Under the pieces are notes generated by a model. The model was given only the letters and a program-made list of their open reading frames with translations, did no database searches and was not told where the DNA came from. Shown here in pieces: positions 48,562 to 60,455 of a stretch of 64,000 bases of DNA. Positions within the stretch are counted from its first letter, which is position 1, and the number at the start of each line of letters is the position of its first letter. Source of the DNA: Muscardinus avellanarius. Its lineage: Eukaryota > Chordata > Mammalia > Rodentia > Gliridae. A program made the translations under genes and the position numbers. The DNA is taken from contig OY726560.1 in NCBI GenBank assembly GCA_963383645.1, forward strand, positions 65,961,823-66,025,822, read 5' to 3'.

Positions 48562-50117
48562 GTAAGGATATTGTTGATATTTGACATTTTTGTAGATTAC
48601 CTTTCTGTGACCCAGGTCTATTTTTGTCTAGTATTTCTTAATTATTTCTATTAATAGCTGCAACCTCAGTTGGAAATTACTTAACAGTCTGTGTGTGTGT
48701 ATGTGTGTGTGTGCATGTGCATGCGTGCGTGTGCCTGTAAACATTTTTAAGTATGTAGGAAAGGAATTGGTTTGAGAATGATAATGAGTTATACTTCTTG
48801 ATGTTGCAAGAACTGTGAATGTGGAATGAGAATTAGGAAAGAAAAACTGGACTTGAAACCACTTCTAGTGGGAGTTCAGAAGATCTAAGGAAGCAAAGAC
48901 ACATCTTAGAGGCAAAATGGCTGTTTTAAAAACTAATAGCCATAGTCAATTTAAGTGCAGCTTCCAAATTAAAATGACTACACCTTTTATTGACTTAATG
49001 GGGGTGAATATCAAATATTAGCTTCATACATGTCGATTAAGCCTCCCCCTTATGCATTTAATTTTTTAAAGAAAGGCACAAAAAAAGGTTAAATCAGATG
49101 GGCCTTGTACTTTTAAATTAGAAAACAGATGGTTTCTTGATGTGCCTCTAGTAAATCCTCTCCCCTCTTCATTAGTAAGAGTGTTAAATATAAATATCTA
49201 GTTCTGCAGTTGTGAAGCCGAGTTGTGAGTTTTGTACCATTTATAAACTGAGTCTTTTGGCCTTTCAGAGGGGGCTGAGCTGTTTTGATATGGTAGAAAT
49301 GCAGAATTGTAGCGCTAAGCAGAATCCTCCTTCCTTCCCTAAATGACAGCTGAGGTATGCCTTGTGCTAATGCTCCTAGGGACTCACTGTATGTTGGCCT
49401 GATCCCTTTTCAATTGGGCACGCTGTATGTAATCCACAAAGCAAACAAGTGAGCCCACATCATCATGTTTTAATGCTGCATTTGTTTCAAGGGAAACAGA
49501 GGAACAATTAAGTAGTTTGCCAGAGTAAACACATGCATCAGGACCATCTCATCCCCTGTCACTACACTATAGGTTTCAAGTGTTTTATTTGGTTTGGAGA
49601 CCCATTAAATTTCAATCGGGTGGTAAAGTATAAGAGAATACCTAGTGCTAATTAATTAGATGTAACAGATTACATAGAAAAGTGATTTATTCCTATTGTA
49701 GCTGCTTACATAGTTGCCAGTTTTTTTCTAGATAAAGAAAGCCTTGGGGATTTTTTTTTTAATATAAGAGGAAAACAAGACTGCATTATTTTTTCTTTGA
49801 AAATGAAGATAGATGTCATGTCTAACATTAGACCTCAGGACTTGATAAACTGTGAAAGAGGTAATGAGAGAGATTTTAAAAACTCCATGTGAATGCCTGG
49901 CTGGGTAGGTAGAGTGAGTGACATCTGTGATAGTGCATGCAGTGAAAAGATGACTGAAGTCACCTCGAGATTAACTGTTTTGAGTCTAAGAAAATAGATA
50001 CAATAGGACTTCTGTGAGAGTGTGTTCCAAAGAAGGTGTCAAGTCGTTAGCGCATTAAACACTGGTGTTATGAATTTGGTACATCTGTCAAATGGAAGGC
50101 TTCTTGTCTTTAGGTCT

Positions 50118-50241
50118 ATGGAAATGCAGGATCTAACCAGCCCGCATAGCCGTCTGAGTGGTAGTAGTGAATCCCCCAGTGGTCCCAAACTCGATAACTC
50201 TCATATAAATAGTAATTCCATGACTCCCAATGGCACCGAAG
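50118..50241 (+). CDS. EYA1: EYA1 first canonical coding exon (N-terminus, partial gene)
   Basis: EYA1 is a nuclear coactivator that works with SIX-family homeodomain proteins in ear, kidney, branchial arch and muscle development; its C-terminal EYA domain is a HAD-type protein tyrosine phosphatase. Only the N-terminus is here. The exon begins after a pyrimidine-rich acceptor ending TTTAG (50109-50113), has four untranslated bases, then ATG at 50118 (a second in-frame ATG lies two codons on). It encodes 41 residues starting [15 protein letters not shown], rich in Ser, Asn and Pro, matching the start of vertebrate EYA1. It stops at GAAG followed by a GTGAGT donor at 50242, so the last codon is split in phase 1; the G fits the Val that follows NGTE in EYA1. 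Residue 26 is Asp where I remember Gly in human. EYA4 shares MEMQDL but diverges soon after, so EYA1 is the better call. No further coding exon is recognised to the right edge. Confidence 0.95.
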
Positions 50242-52918
50242 GTGAGTGTCTGCCTTCTCACTGTTTGCTTTGAGCCTTGTTTCTTCATCAACGTACACTT
50301 TGCTATGAGGTGGTTATGATTTCAGTTGTCAAATCCATTAAGCTACTGTTCTATTTCCGTTTTAGGTAATTTGACGTATGAATCAGTATTCATCATTAGT
50401 TAGGAGCTACACTTTACTAGGTTATTATTATATTACATAGCATGGTTTTATTTTACATTGATTATATATATGCACACACATACTACATCTACATACATGT
50501 ATGCATAACATTTTTAACCTTTGAGTGAATTTTATCTTTTTGATCATGTCTATCATGGTATCAGCTTGCATTGCTTTACTGTATATGCAATGAAAATTTA
50601 GAATGATTTCTTTTACTTTCTGTTTTATTACTCAATACAGCCAACTGTACTTAAATGTAAACATTGGACTGTATTGTTGCTAAAGATAGATAAAATAATT
50701 TGTATGCCTAATATTCTTGTGTCTTTTGTTATTAAAATATAAATAAGTTAAAAAGGAACACTGTTTACAAAATATGAAGCCTTATTTGGAAGATGTACAT
50801 AAAATTTATTTACTTTCTTAAAGAGCAAATAGCATTTTAAATATAGTACTGTTATAATTATTTTTGAATAATTAATATGAATATTTATGCAATTTTAAAT
50901 AGAAATATGTGTTTAATCTATATATAGCTAAGTCTAAGGAGGTGAAGATACATGTATGTATTGCTAGCTGTTATCTGGAGTCATTTAGGTGTTATACATA
51001 TTTTATAACAGCACATGGAAGGACATATTACATCTTTCACTGTATTTAGTTTTCACTGTATTTAGCCTATTGAAAAAATACTTCTTCATAGGTGTTTTTG
51101 CTTATTTACTTTTAAGTTTTAGGACATTTATGGACTCAGAAAATAAGCTTAACTAGAAGTTCAAAGGATTATCCGTGTTAGAATCCCATCCATTGATAAA
51201 CCCTTAGCTATCAGCTCCCAGTCACCATGGTGATCTTTTATCACATAGTTTTAGAAACTAAGTAAAACTAAGTGCTATAGATTATTGTCTTTTAGTGCGA
51301 GTATTACAGTGTGTATCAGTGAAACCTTTTAAAATGTGTAATGCTATGAAATATATGATAATAGATAAATATAAATCATTTCTGACATAAGATGTCTTGG
51401 TTGAGAGTAATTGTTTTTAATGTATAACCAGTTTTTTTTTTCTCTAAGAGTAAGTATATTCATTTCTGGTGTTTATAGAAAATCATGGTTCTCAAAAGTC
51501 GAAGCTTTGCTGATTAAGAAAAAAAATCTCTGAATAAAGTGCCTTTTCATATGAAACTTCTTCCCACTTCACTAGTCAAAGAGAAACTCAAAATATTTAT
51601 AGGAAAGCAATTGTAGTGTATAAGTAGATTTCCTAGTGCACATAAAATAAAAGCAAGCAGTGCTCTTTCCTCTGCTCCTGGAGCCTGGGTGCAGGTGAAA
51701 GTATGCCTGCTTCAGAGTGCAGACCGAGTGGGAAAGTCACACAGCCCCGGCAGATCTCCGTGCGGCACCCACTCAGCCAGGCTTATGGGCATCACAGACA
51801 GGCTATAGGTGCAAACCCAGAGTGGCCATTTCCATCACCGTGAAGTCCACTCAAAGGAACTTAAAAGTAAGGAAGACGAGGCATGTTAACTCTTTTGCTT
51901 AATAGAATATATCGCTGTATATGGGAAGAAGTAATTATGACATACTGATAGTTACTATTTCCTGTAAGAAAAAGTGGAATAGGAGTAAGAAATTTATATC
52001 TTCTCAACATTGTGCTGGCAAGTTATCTCCAATAAATAAGAACTACCCAGTACAGGAGCAGAATATGTTTTTGAGTACTGTTCTCCTCCTCCTCCTCTGT
52101 GAATGAGGTGTTTTGTTTTTTTTTTTTAAGCACATGTAGAGTGATAATGTATTTCTGAATATTTACATTTCATAGCTTGGTATCACATCCATACTCAGAA
52201 ATGTTGTATTTTGTATAATCTCTGCATAATTAAAATAAAACTGAAACAATATTTTAGATAATTGTGCCATATTCTGAAATATTCAATCTGGGAAATAATT
52301 TAAAAATTCCTTAAAAAACCTTAATTATTTTATGTCTTACAAGAGATTTTTTTTAGGCCTGATTTCAGAGAAATACACGGTTACTCATCACATCCCGTTT
52401 TCAGGCATTCTTCATTGGAGTATTTTGCAAGAGTTATGGTAGGCTAGAAAGTGAAGAAAGAAGTATCAGTATAAATTATCCAAGGTATAAAAGGAATTTT
52501 GTCAACCTACTAGAATATTCAGCTTTATTTTACTACATAGTTTGAAAGTAAGGACCCGACACTGTCTTCATGATTTATGTTACGTGCCTATTTAGGTCCA
52601 AACTATATCAGAAAATTCTAGGTTGCTATTGAGGTCGTGAATCAATATATCATGCTACTATCTGTTCCATCATGCACACATTTCATTCCTCTCAGCCACC
52701 ACTAGAGGAGTTAAGCTTGAAATTCGTGAATTCATTAACATCTGGCAAGTTTCCCTGGGATATAATCATTATGGATTTTCCTATTTCTTAAGATCTTATT
52801 TAGTGTGAAATTTACCCATGAATTGGAGGAATGAAAGAAAAAAGATAATTCATTAAAATGTTAAGAGTCTTTAAAATATGAATCATCTCCCCCAAAGTCT
52901 ACAACAAATTATTTCCAG

Positions 52919-52921
<3 letters not shown>

Positions 52922-52962
<41 letters not shown>
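52922..52962 (+). repeat. (AC)n microsatellite
   Basis: About 20 AC units inside the EYA1 intron. Confidence 0.98.
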
Positions 52963-52963
<1 letters not shown>

Positions 52964-55082
52964 TTTGTCATTTGTATTTAAGCAACTTCTTTGCAGCTCA
53001 GTTTTAAGCAATCTCAGCTCAATTGAAATTAGTGAAATTAGTTAGGTCAACAAAACTTCCATTTAGTTTATACAGTTCCTGGCTTCGCCTCTGCTTATAG
53101 ATTGTCTTCCCAGAGCCATTTTTTAAAATTTCCTGCCACTACTTGTCCCTATAATGAGGCTAAGAAAACAAGAAAATCTCCTGTATCACAAACCATAACT
53201 TCATCTAAAGAACAAACAAGGGAATGGAATAAAGAGGCAGAGAATATTAAGTTTCTTCTTAAGTCTGCTGCCAAATTACCCTAAGTCTCAACGTTGTAGA
53301 CTCTGTACTCACAGGTTAGTGCCTATTTTCATGGTTCATCTAAGGGATAAAGACAGAAAGAAAGTGAGCTACAGCCTCAAATACTCTTTTTTTTTTCATT
53401 TCATAGATAAAAATAAAATTTTCAGTTAAAATAGTTGTTTGTTTCATGTCTCAAAACTTTCAGTTATTCTTTACATTATACTCTGTGAATCAATATTATT
53501 GCAGTTAACCGTTGGCATTACCCACTTTATAAATCTTTGAACTATAAAATTCACGTAGGTGAAAATAGTAAAATAGTAACGTAAGCAAGTGCTTGTCTTG
53601 TATTGAGAAAAGCAGTGTTCGAAGTTCTGTTGGAAGTGTTTCCAAATGAATTAATGAATATTCTAGTTACTATGAAACAGTTAAAACTTAACCCAGAAGA
53701 CACTAGTCAATACTTATGTAAACAAAAATTGTGGTCTTTTAACTCTTTTCTCTAGTCTTCCAGGACAGGATGGGATAGAAATTCTTTATTAGAGAGAGTG
53801 TTAAAGCATTATTTTTAAGGATTAAGCTTTTGGGTGCTGATGTTTCTATTGATAAATATCAAAGTGTGGAATGTGAAGGAGGATTTCTAATGTTGGGTGG
53901 ATGGATCACCAACCTCGATTGGCTAAGGCTTTGTGTTGATGTTTGCATTAAATGTGAGAAGTAGTTGGGAACCTTCCCTTCAGAAGGACTCAAAGGTTAG
54001 TGCAGTAAAAGGATTTTATTTACCCACCTAATTAGGGCCTTGTTTGCAAAGCAGGGATTCTTCCCATCTTTGTTTTCTCTAGTTGTCTTAAAAGCTTGGG
54101 AGCCTGGGATTGGTCAGTTCCCATATTGTTCCTTCCATTGTTTATTTTGGGTTGTCTGTGGGCATGGACCAGAGACAGCTAAAAAGAAGTGTGAGTGAAA
54201 CCTAGAGCTTGGAACGGGAGTCTTCTCTATTATTAATTCAGATTCAAACTCAAAAAGAAGCTTAAATTGGTCTTAAAACAGATAAATTTGTCCTTAAGTG
54301 ATGCGAAACCAAATACAGTTGGAATTTGCACTATACATAGTTTCAGGAATTCTGATGGTTATTCAAATAATAATTTTAAATTGGTATATTAGATTTCCAA
54401 GATGATACCAGATTATAATCTTGAATTAGGTGACTAAATTATCTGCATTTAAAATCTAGTCAACTGTGTTTTGCATATTTTCAGATGACAGATTAATTCA
54501 ATTATACACATTTACATTCAAAATCTATTTTGAAGATGTTAAATTATCTGAATTTGTTTTTTCTCATTATTGTTTTGACTTAGAAAATGCAATTCTACAC
54601 AAGGAGAGTATCTAAGAAATGTTATTTGTAGGAAATATCCAAACTGAAGTGAATGTGTATAAAATTATGGTTTGAGGCTGTGTTTTACAGGCTATATTTA
54701 TATATCTGTGGTCAAATATTCTGATGTCAATAGAAACATGGTAATCTAATTTTATTATTGTTTACATTCTGCACGTAACTTAGTTTCTGGAAGATTAAGG
54801 GGCATCATGAGTAAAGGAATTTCTAAGTGATGTTTTTAGAGTTTGTCTAGAGCCACAAAATTGGCATCTTTATATATTATTCTCAAGCAAAAGACTTGAA
54901 ATAATGACAAAGTAGTTTATTAGGATTTAATATTTGCTATATTGTGTATATAGGAATAGTTTTCACATGCCTGATGCCAATAATAAAAATAGCTATAGTT
55001 AGTGAACAGCTTGTTAGGCGATGTGCTGATCACCCTCTGTTTTGCTTCATTAATCTTCAGAAAATTCCTTGAGATTGCCAAG

Positions 55083-55280
55083 AGAATGGCTAAGTGTGTG
55101 GGCTTGAATCCCAGCTCCATGGTTAGCTGTGTGAACTCAGGCAAATAAGCTTCTGTGTGGCTCAGTTTCCTCATCTATGAAATGGGGCTAACAGTGGAGT
55201 TTACATTGGGCTTGCTGTGAGCATGTAATAGGAAACTTGTAACATATTTGGAACTTACTAAGGGCTCAGTGTCTATTAAC
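55083..55280 (+). repeat. MIR, sense
   Basis: GGGCTTGAATCCCAGCTCC, TTAGCTGTGTGAACTCAGGCAAATAAGC, CTCAGTTTCCTCATCTATGAAATGGGGC in order match the MIR consensus. Confidence 0.88.
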
Positions 55281-55682
55281 TCCTATCCAATCTCTCCCAT
55301 TCCATGCATAAATAATAGTCAGAGCCTTAGAAAGTTATATGCCAAGTTTAAAGGCACATGAGCCATGATGGGTACTACTAATATCTGAGCTGGCATTTAT
55401 TTATCTCTTTTTGCTCTGTTTTGAGTTCAAAGCCTGGGCTTTCAAGTCACTGGGCTGTTCTATGAAGAGACTGTGATTCTCATCCTCTGCAAAGCCTTTT
55501 CTCATCCCTTTCCCCTGAACATCCTGGTGCTCCCTGCTCCACTGGTGGCTGTAAATGGAGAATGTCATTCCCTAACAAATGGCAGAACTGTGCAAGAACC
55601 ACTGGCAGGCATTTGATGACAAAAGAACTTCTTACACAGATGACTCCCCAGGGTAGTTACATTCTGGTCCTCAGGTTCCCGC

Positions 55683-55686
<4 letters not shown>

Positions 55687-55727
<41 letters not shown>
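55687..55727 (+). repeat. (GT)n microsatellite
   Basis: About 20 GT units, preceded by GCGTGC. Confidence 0.98.
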
Positions 55728-55728
<1 letters not shown>

Positions 55729-56632
55729 TTTCCTCCTGTGGTCAAGCATACACAGTGTGTTACATCAATAGTTTAACTTTTAGGGGCTTGCCTCTAACTA
55801 GTTTTCAAAGCTTTAGACTTAATTATAATTCTGTCAGTCGTCTGCCTATGTTAGGCCTCTCTGAGATCAAACAGATGGGGAGTCAGCTCTGCTTTTCATT
55901 ATAATAGTCATTATTCTGTGCACATTTGGATTGCAGCAGTATTACTGTGAAATTCAAACAGCAGTTGCAGTTTTGCTACTGCTCAGAGTAAATATTTTCT
56001 ACATCAGGGGCTATTTTTAAGTCTATGGTAAATGTGGTCGCATTTCTCTTGACTTTGAGAACTGGATTGTATCGACCAAATGGCAAGGTGTTGGCATTGG
56101 CTAGGTGCTTCATAGGAACAGCAAATGCCAAAGTTGAGAGTTCAGGACATGGGTGGTGTGTTCTAGGAACAGCGAGAACTCCGTACAGCTAGAGGAGAGA
56201 GAATGACGAGAAGTAGAGGAGGCAGAGTCAGAAGAATAAAGGGGCGGCCTGCGTGGGCTTTCGGGACAGCAGAGATTCTCACCTGTCAGCATCTGTAGCT
56301 CACGGAATCTCTTCTAATCGCATTAGGAATGCCAGTACTTATCACCTGCATGGTTTAGGCTCGTGGTTGCTAGACATTTAGTTTTTTTTTTCATAAACTA
56401 ATGACTACATATAGACAGCTTACAGTTACTTCCAATTATTGATAGGTTAGAGAGTCAGCTCTGTGGCACTTCTGCCCTGGTTGGGCCACAAATCAGTATG
56501 TTCAGAAATGCTTCTCCCCACAGAACATCCTCCAGCTCCCACCAGAAGAGAGGCAAATAAACTTTCATATCTTTTTAGGCATAGATTACTTGCTTTAGGT
56601 AATGCTTGTGGTGAGCAGTGCATAGACTAAGT

Positions 56633-56633
<1 letters not shown>

Positions 56634-56677
<44 letters not shown>
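56634..56677 (+). repeat. (GT)n microsatellite
   Basis: About 22 TG units in the EYA1 intron. Confidence 0.98.
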
Positions 56678-56680
<3 letters not shown>

Positions 56681-58008
56681 AATTCTCACCTTGTTTACTT
56701 GGAATAAGGGCCAAGAGGAATTAATTATCCTCTCTTTGGTTCTTAAGTACACAAAATCATAGAAACAATTATGTATTAGAGATTTTCCATTTTTCTATTT
56801 TTACTTTGTACAACAAAAAATTCTGTCTGTCGCATGGCTGTCCTCAGTGATTGCTTTTTAGCTTTTCTAGAAGAGAATGTAAGTCTGAGAATCTAACCAA
56901 GGATTTATGTTAAGTTTTAGAACCAACCCCAGAGTTGTTTATAAATGAAAACTTATTATGATTGTATTCGTGGTGATTTGCTGGCTTTGCAGATTTTTCG
57001 GTTTTATTTCATGCCTCTAATATCTCATTACACCAAAAAAAAAAAAAAAAAAAGATGAGCTCCACCAAACGCATTCCAAGGAGACGCACTTACATCTACT
57101 CCCCATAAAACAAATTGGAGACTTTTTTACTTTGAAAAGGGAAACAAAATCTAAAATACTTACCCATTTTACCACTGCATCAGATACTACTAAGAGGAAT
57201 TTTAAATACAAAGGATGCTTTTTAGCAAAATAAAATGTGAACCATGAGTCGACTTGAGTTCTTTCTGTTTCCTAAGTACAACATTATACCCTCTACACTG
57301 TATTTTAAAACAATCACTGTGGTGACTTTTATGCAGCCAACTTTAAAAAGGTTAAGTGATTGCCAAATATTTTCATAGCATATCAGCTCTATTGGAGAAG
57401 AAATTCAAGGGCAAATCAAGCTGATGTCAAAATCCATATTGTTTATGCTCTAAAACATGGATTTTCCAAAACCACTACTTTGGTTAGAAGATCAAAAGCT
57501 TGATACTTGCTGAAATGCTTTATCTTCCTTAAATTATTATGTCCCTTTACCTAGTATTAAGACCAAGATAAGGGTGTAGAATATCTACTTATATATCTAT
57601 TTTGTCTGGTAGAATCTCTAAGGACCTTGAAGGCAGGTCCGACTTGTTCAGTATTGTGTCCACAGCATCTAACAGAGGGCTTGGCACTGAATATATGTTG
57701 AACAAATGACCTATGTTATTAAGCAAATAATGTAGTAAGTATTTATAATTATATTACCTAAAATACTACTTCTCTTTATATTGCATGACTAGATTCAAAA
57801 AGTTTCTAGAGTTTCTTTTACAGCTTGACATTGACCATACCTCATACCAATTCATACTCACTATAGGCTCCCACCCAGAGCACATCCGCAGTTCACCCTG
57901 CCCCGGATTTTGCATTCAATTTGTACTAACTGACCTGCATTTGACCCATTCTAACTTATTATTTCGTAAATGGAAAATTCAACTGTTGGGCTTGAATATC
58001 TTCACAAT

Positions 58009-58175
58009 GAGCCAGGCACCATGGCATACACCTGTAATCCCAATACTTGGGAGGCTGAGCTAGAAGGATTGCAGGTTGAAGGCAAGCCTCAAAACTTACT
58101 GAGACCCTGTTTAAAAAATAAATAGCTCAGAGGTAGAACGCCCCTGGGTTCAATCCCCAGTACCTCTCCCTAAAA
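58009..58175 (+). repeat. B1/ID composite SINE, first copy after the SINE-free zone
   Basis: GAGCCAGGCACCATGGCATAC to GGGTTCAATCCCCAGTACC. The start of the tRNA-like half is deleted (AAATAGCTCAGAGG). Confidence 0.9.
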
Positions 58176-58399
58176 TTAGCAGTTATGAAGCAACTTCCAC
58201 ATACTCTAAGAAATGACTGAATGATATAAAGATAAGGCAGTGAGTCTACTTGGGGTTAGTGGGGGTTTTTTGGGAACATGGTAATCTCAAGGTAAAATTT
58301 TTCAAAGGTGGGACAAAACTGAACGTGTAGTGATATTTATACACCTTAGTAAGAGGGATAACATGGTTTTACAGTTGTCACAAAGACATCCTAATCAGA

Positions 58400-58400
<1 letters not shown>

Positions 58401-58430
<30 letters not shown>
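58401..58430 (+). repeat. (GT)n(GC)n microsatellite
   Basis: GT units pass into GCGCGCGC, then ATGCAC; a purine-pyrimidine alternating run. Confidence 0.95.
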
Positions 58431-58894
58431 ATGCACAGAGATGGGTCCAAGCCAGTCAGCTACTGCAGATTATGGAGGGCCTTGGGTACCAGAGAGGATC
58501 TTGGGTACATTTGTGCAGGAGCTGTGAGGCCTGAAGGTTGTACATAGGACAGTGGTATGATTGGGTTTGTGTTTTAAGAATACACTTAAGGAGTATTTTG
58601 AAGCTATATTCAAGGTGTGATGAGCAATGAGAAAAGACTCCAGGTGAAAATTAATAAGAGTATTTTATTTGAAATAATATGCTTATTTACATATCATTGT
58701 CTCTCTGAGCACAAATTGCCAACTTGTCTTAAGGGCAGAGTAAAGGGGGAAGGGAAGAATATTAAAAATTAGAGGAAATGGTATTGCATGATGGTGAGAG
58801 AGCATGCTTTCTGCCGTCAGTCTAATCTGGGTGGAAGATCTCAATTCAGCTGTTTCTGTAAGGCAAATTTGAGAGGCAGCAGGGGAGAAGGTGG

Positions 58895-59200
58895 GCAGAG
58901 TCCTGACTCAGATGCCCTGTGGAAGGCGGGCTCTGCCACTCACCAGCCAACAAGTGGACACTTCTGCCCCAGGCCTCTGCATCCCCGCCTGTGAAATGAA
59001 GATGGTAATGGTACCTAGTTTTGCTGGGGTGTTAAATGGTGAACAGAGTCTGACTCCTCTGAAGTTCTTATTGTTTATTTGCTATTATTATCACATCTGA
59101 GCCTCTACTATCTTCATTATAAAATGGAGATTGTTCCTGCATTACAGGATGTTAGGAATTATCTAAAATACTTAAGGACAGTTACTGGCATCTATTGCAT
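58895..59200 (+). repeat. Probable MIR fragments, sense
   Basis: CCTCTGCATCCCCGCCTGTGAAATGAAGATGG and CTTCATTATAAAATGGAGATTG both resemble the MIR segment CTCAGTTTCCTCATCTGTAAAATGG. Two old copies may lie in tandem. Confidence 0.45.
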
Positions 59201-59237
59201 ATTAAATAATACTAAATGTTATAGTTTTTAAAAAGAA

Positions 59238-59450
59238 CACCAGGCGTGGTGGCGCACACTTGTAATCCCCGCGCTTGGGAGGTGGAGACAGGAGGATGGC
59301 ACAGGTTTGAAGCCAGCCACGCTGGCTTAAGAGACCCTGTTTCAAAAAAAAAAATAGGTCTGGGAGTGTAGCCTGGAGGTAGAAGGGTTTCCTGGAACCC
59401 CATGACCACCAAAAAAATATAAATAAATAAATTAATTAATTAATAAAATA
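59238..59450 (+). repeat. B1/ID composite SINE, short-left-arm subfamily
   Basis: CACCAGGCGTGGTGGCGCACAC, CACGCTGGCTTAAGAGACC, GGGTTTCCTGGAACCCC, then an AAATAAATAAATTAATTAAT tail. Confidence 0.94.
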
Positions 59451-59964
59451 CAAAAGAAACACGTTCTTTGGGACTGGCTGCTGTAGTGACTCTGCATTAG
59501 GAGAGCATGGTTCCTCCTCTCTGAGGTCCTTCATGCTGCCCCACAGCCTGCACAGCACTGGGAGGGTGGGAGGTACTCAGTAAGTACCCATCCAGCTCAT
59601 GCTCAGTGTGGGAAGGGTCCATGTCCGGGTGCTCCTGTGAAGGATGGAGAAGGGTACTAATCATTTGGTAGATTGATTACATTTTAGGCAAATAAGTCAT
59701 TTTTCCACATTGATGTGATTGAGGATCTGAGTCCAAGCCAGCTCATCTGCTTCCAATCTTCATACACGAGTTTATTTTACCATCTGCTAATTCGCAACAT
59801 ATACTGATACGCTTTTATTCAGCACCCTGGTAGCCTCAGACTACCCTATAGCCCTGTCCTTTACTGATTATCTAGGTCTGTATCAGAAGAATAAGGATGC
59901 TAAAACCCTAATTAGAAAACACTGGACTCTGGTGAATATATAAAAGACAAATTAATTTTAAAGT

Positions 59965-60152
59965 TTGAAACTACCTGTGTGGCTTTGGGCTAGTTATTCA
60001 ACATCCTTAATCTGCAGTTTCCTCATCTTTGGAATGACATAATTAAAATAAATGTTTCATAAAGTTGCCATGAAGAACAAGCAAGCTAATGCTTGCTTAT
60101 GAAGTGCCTAGCACTATGTCTGGCATATAGGAAGTGCTCAGTAAATAGAAAC
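59965..60152 (+). repeat. MIR, sense
   Basis: ACCTGTGTGGCTTTGGGCTAGTTATTCAAC, GCAGTTTCCTCATCTTTGG, TGCCTAGCACTATGTCTGGCATATAGGAAGTGCTCAGTAAAT follow the MIR order. Confidence 0.85.
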
Positions 60153-60191
60153 CACATTTAATTCTTTAATTGGTGAAGTTCTGTCTATTAA

Positions 60192-60269
60192 TGTTTATTT
60201 ATTTATTTATTGGTACTAAGGATTGAACCAGGGACATTCTATCTCTAAGATACACCCCTAAACCTTTAA

Positions 60270-60339
<70 letters not shown>

Positions 60340-60455
60340 TTTTGGTTTGTTTTTTGAAATGATCTTGCTAAGTGTTGAGGCTGGCCTTGAATGCAGATCC
60401 TCTTGTGTCAGCCTCCCAAGTACTGGGATTACAGGTACACACCACCACACCTGAC
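60192..60455 (-). repeat. B1/ID composite SINE with internal (CT)n expansion
   Basis: TTTATTTATTTATTTATTGG tail, GGATTGAACCAGGGACATTC, then the linker replaced by a long CT run, then the 7SL half ending CACCACACCTGAC. Confidence 0.92.
60274..60336 (+). repeat. (CT)n microsatellite in the SINE linker
   Basis: About 31 CT units between the two halves of the SINE. Confidence 0.98.

Larger units (their letters stand above)
50242..58008 (+). other. EYA1: EYA1 intron, left part: no further exon recognised
   Basis: Begins with the GTGAGT donor. The sequence is AT-rich and carries microsatellites at 52922-52962, 55687-55727 and 56634-56677 and a MIR near 55083, but no SINE of the dominant family. 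I looked for the next EYA1 coding exon (VKTEPMSSSE...) and did not see it. A GC-richer patch at 51660-51870 is discussed under rejected items. Confidence 0.7.

Noticed and set aside
51695..51866. Possible extra EYA1 exon in a GC-richer patch, with an AG at 51694 and a GTAAGG at 51867
   Set aside because: The length (172 nt) would shift the EYA1 frame, the translation does not match any EYA1 segment I know, and the frame from the acceptor meets an early stop.
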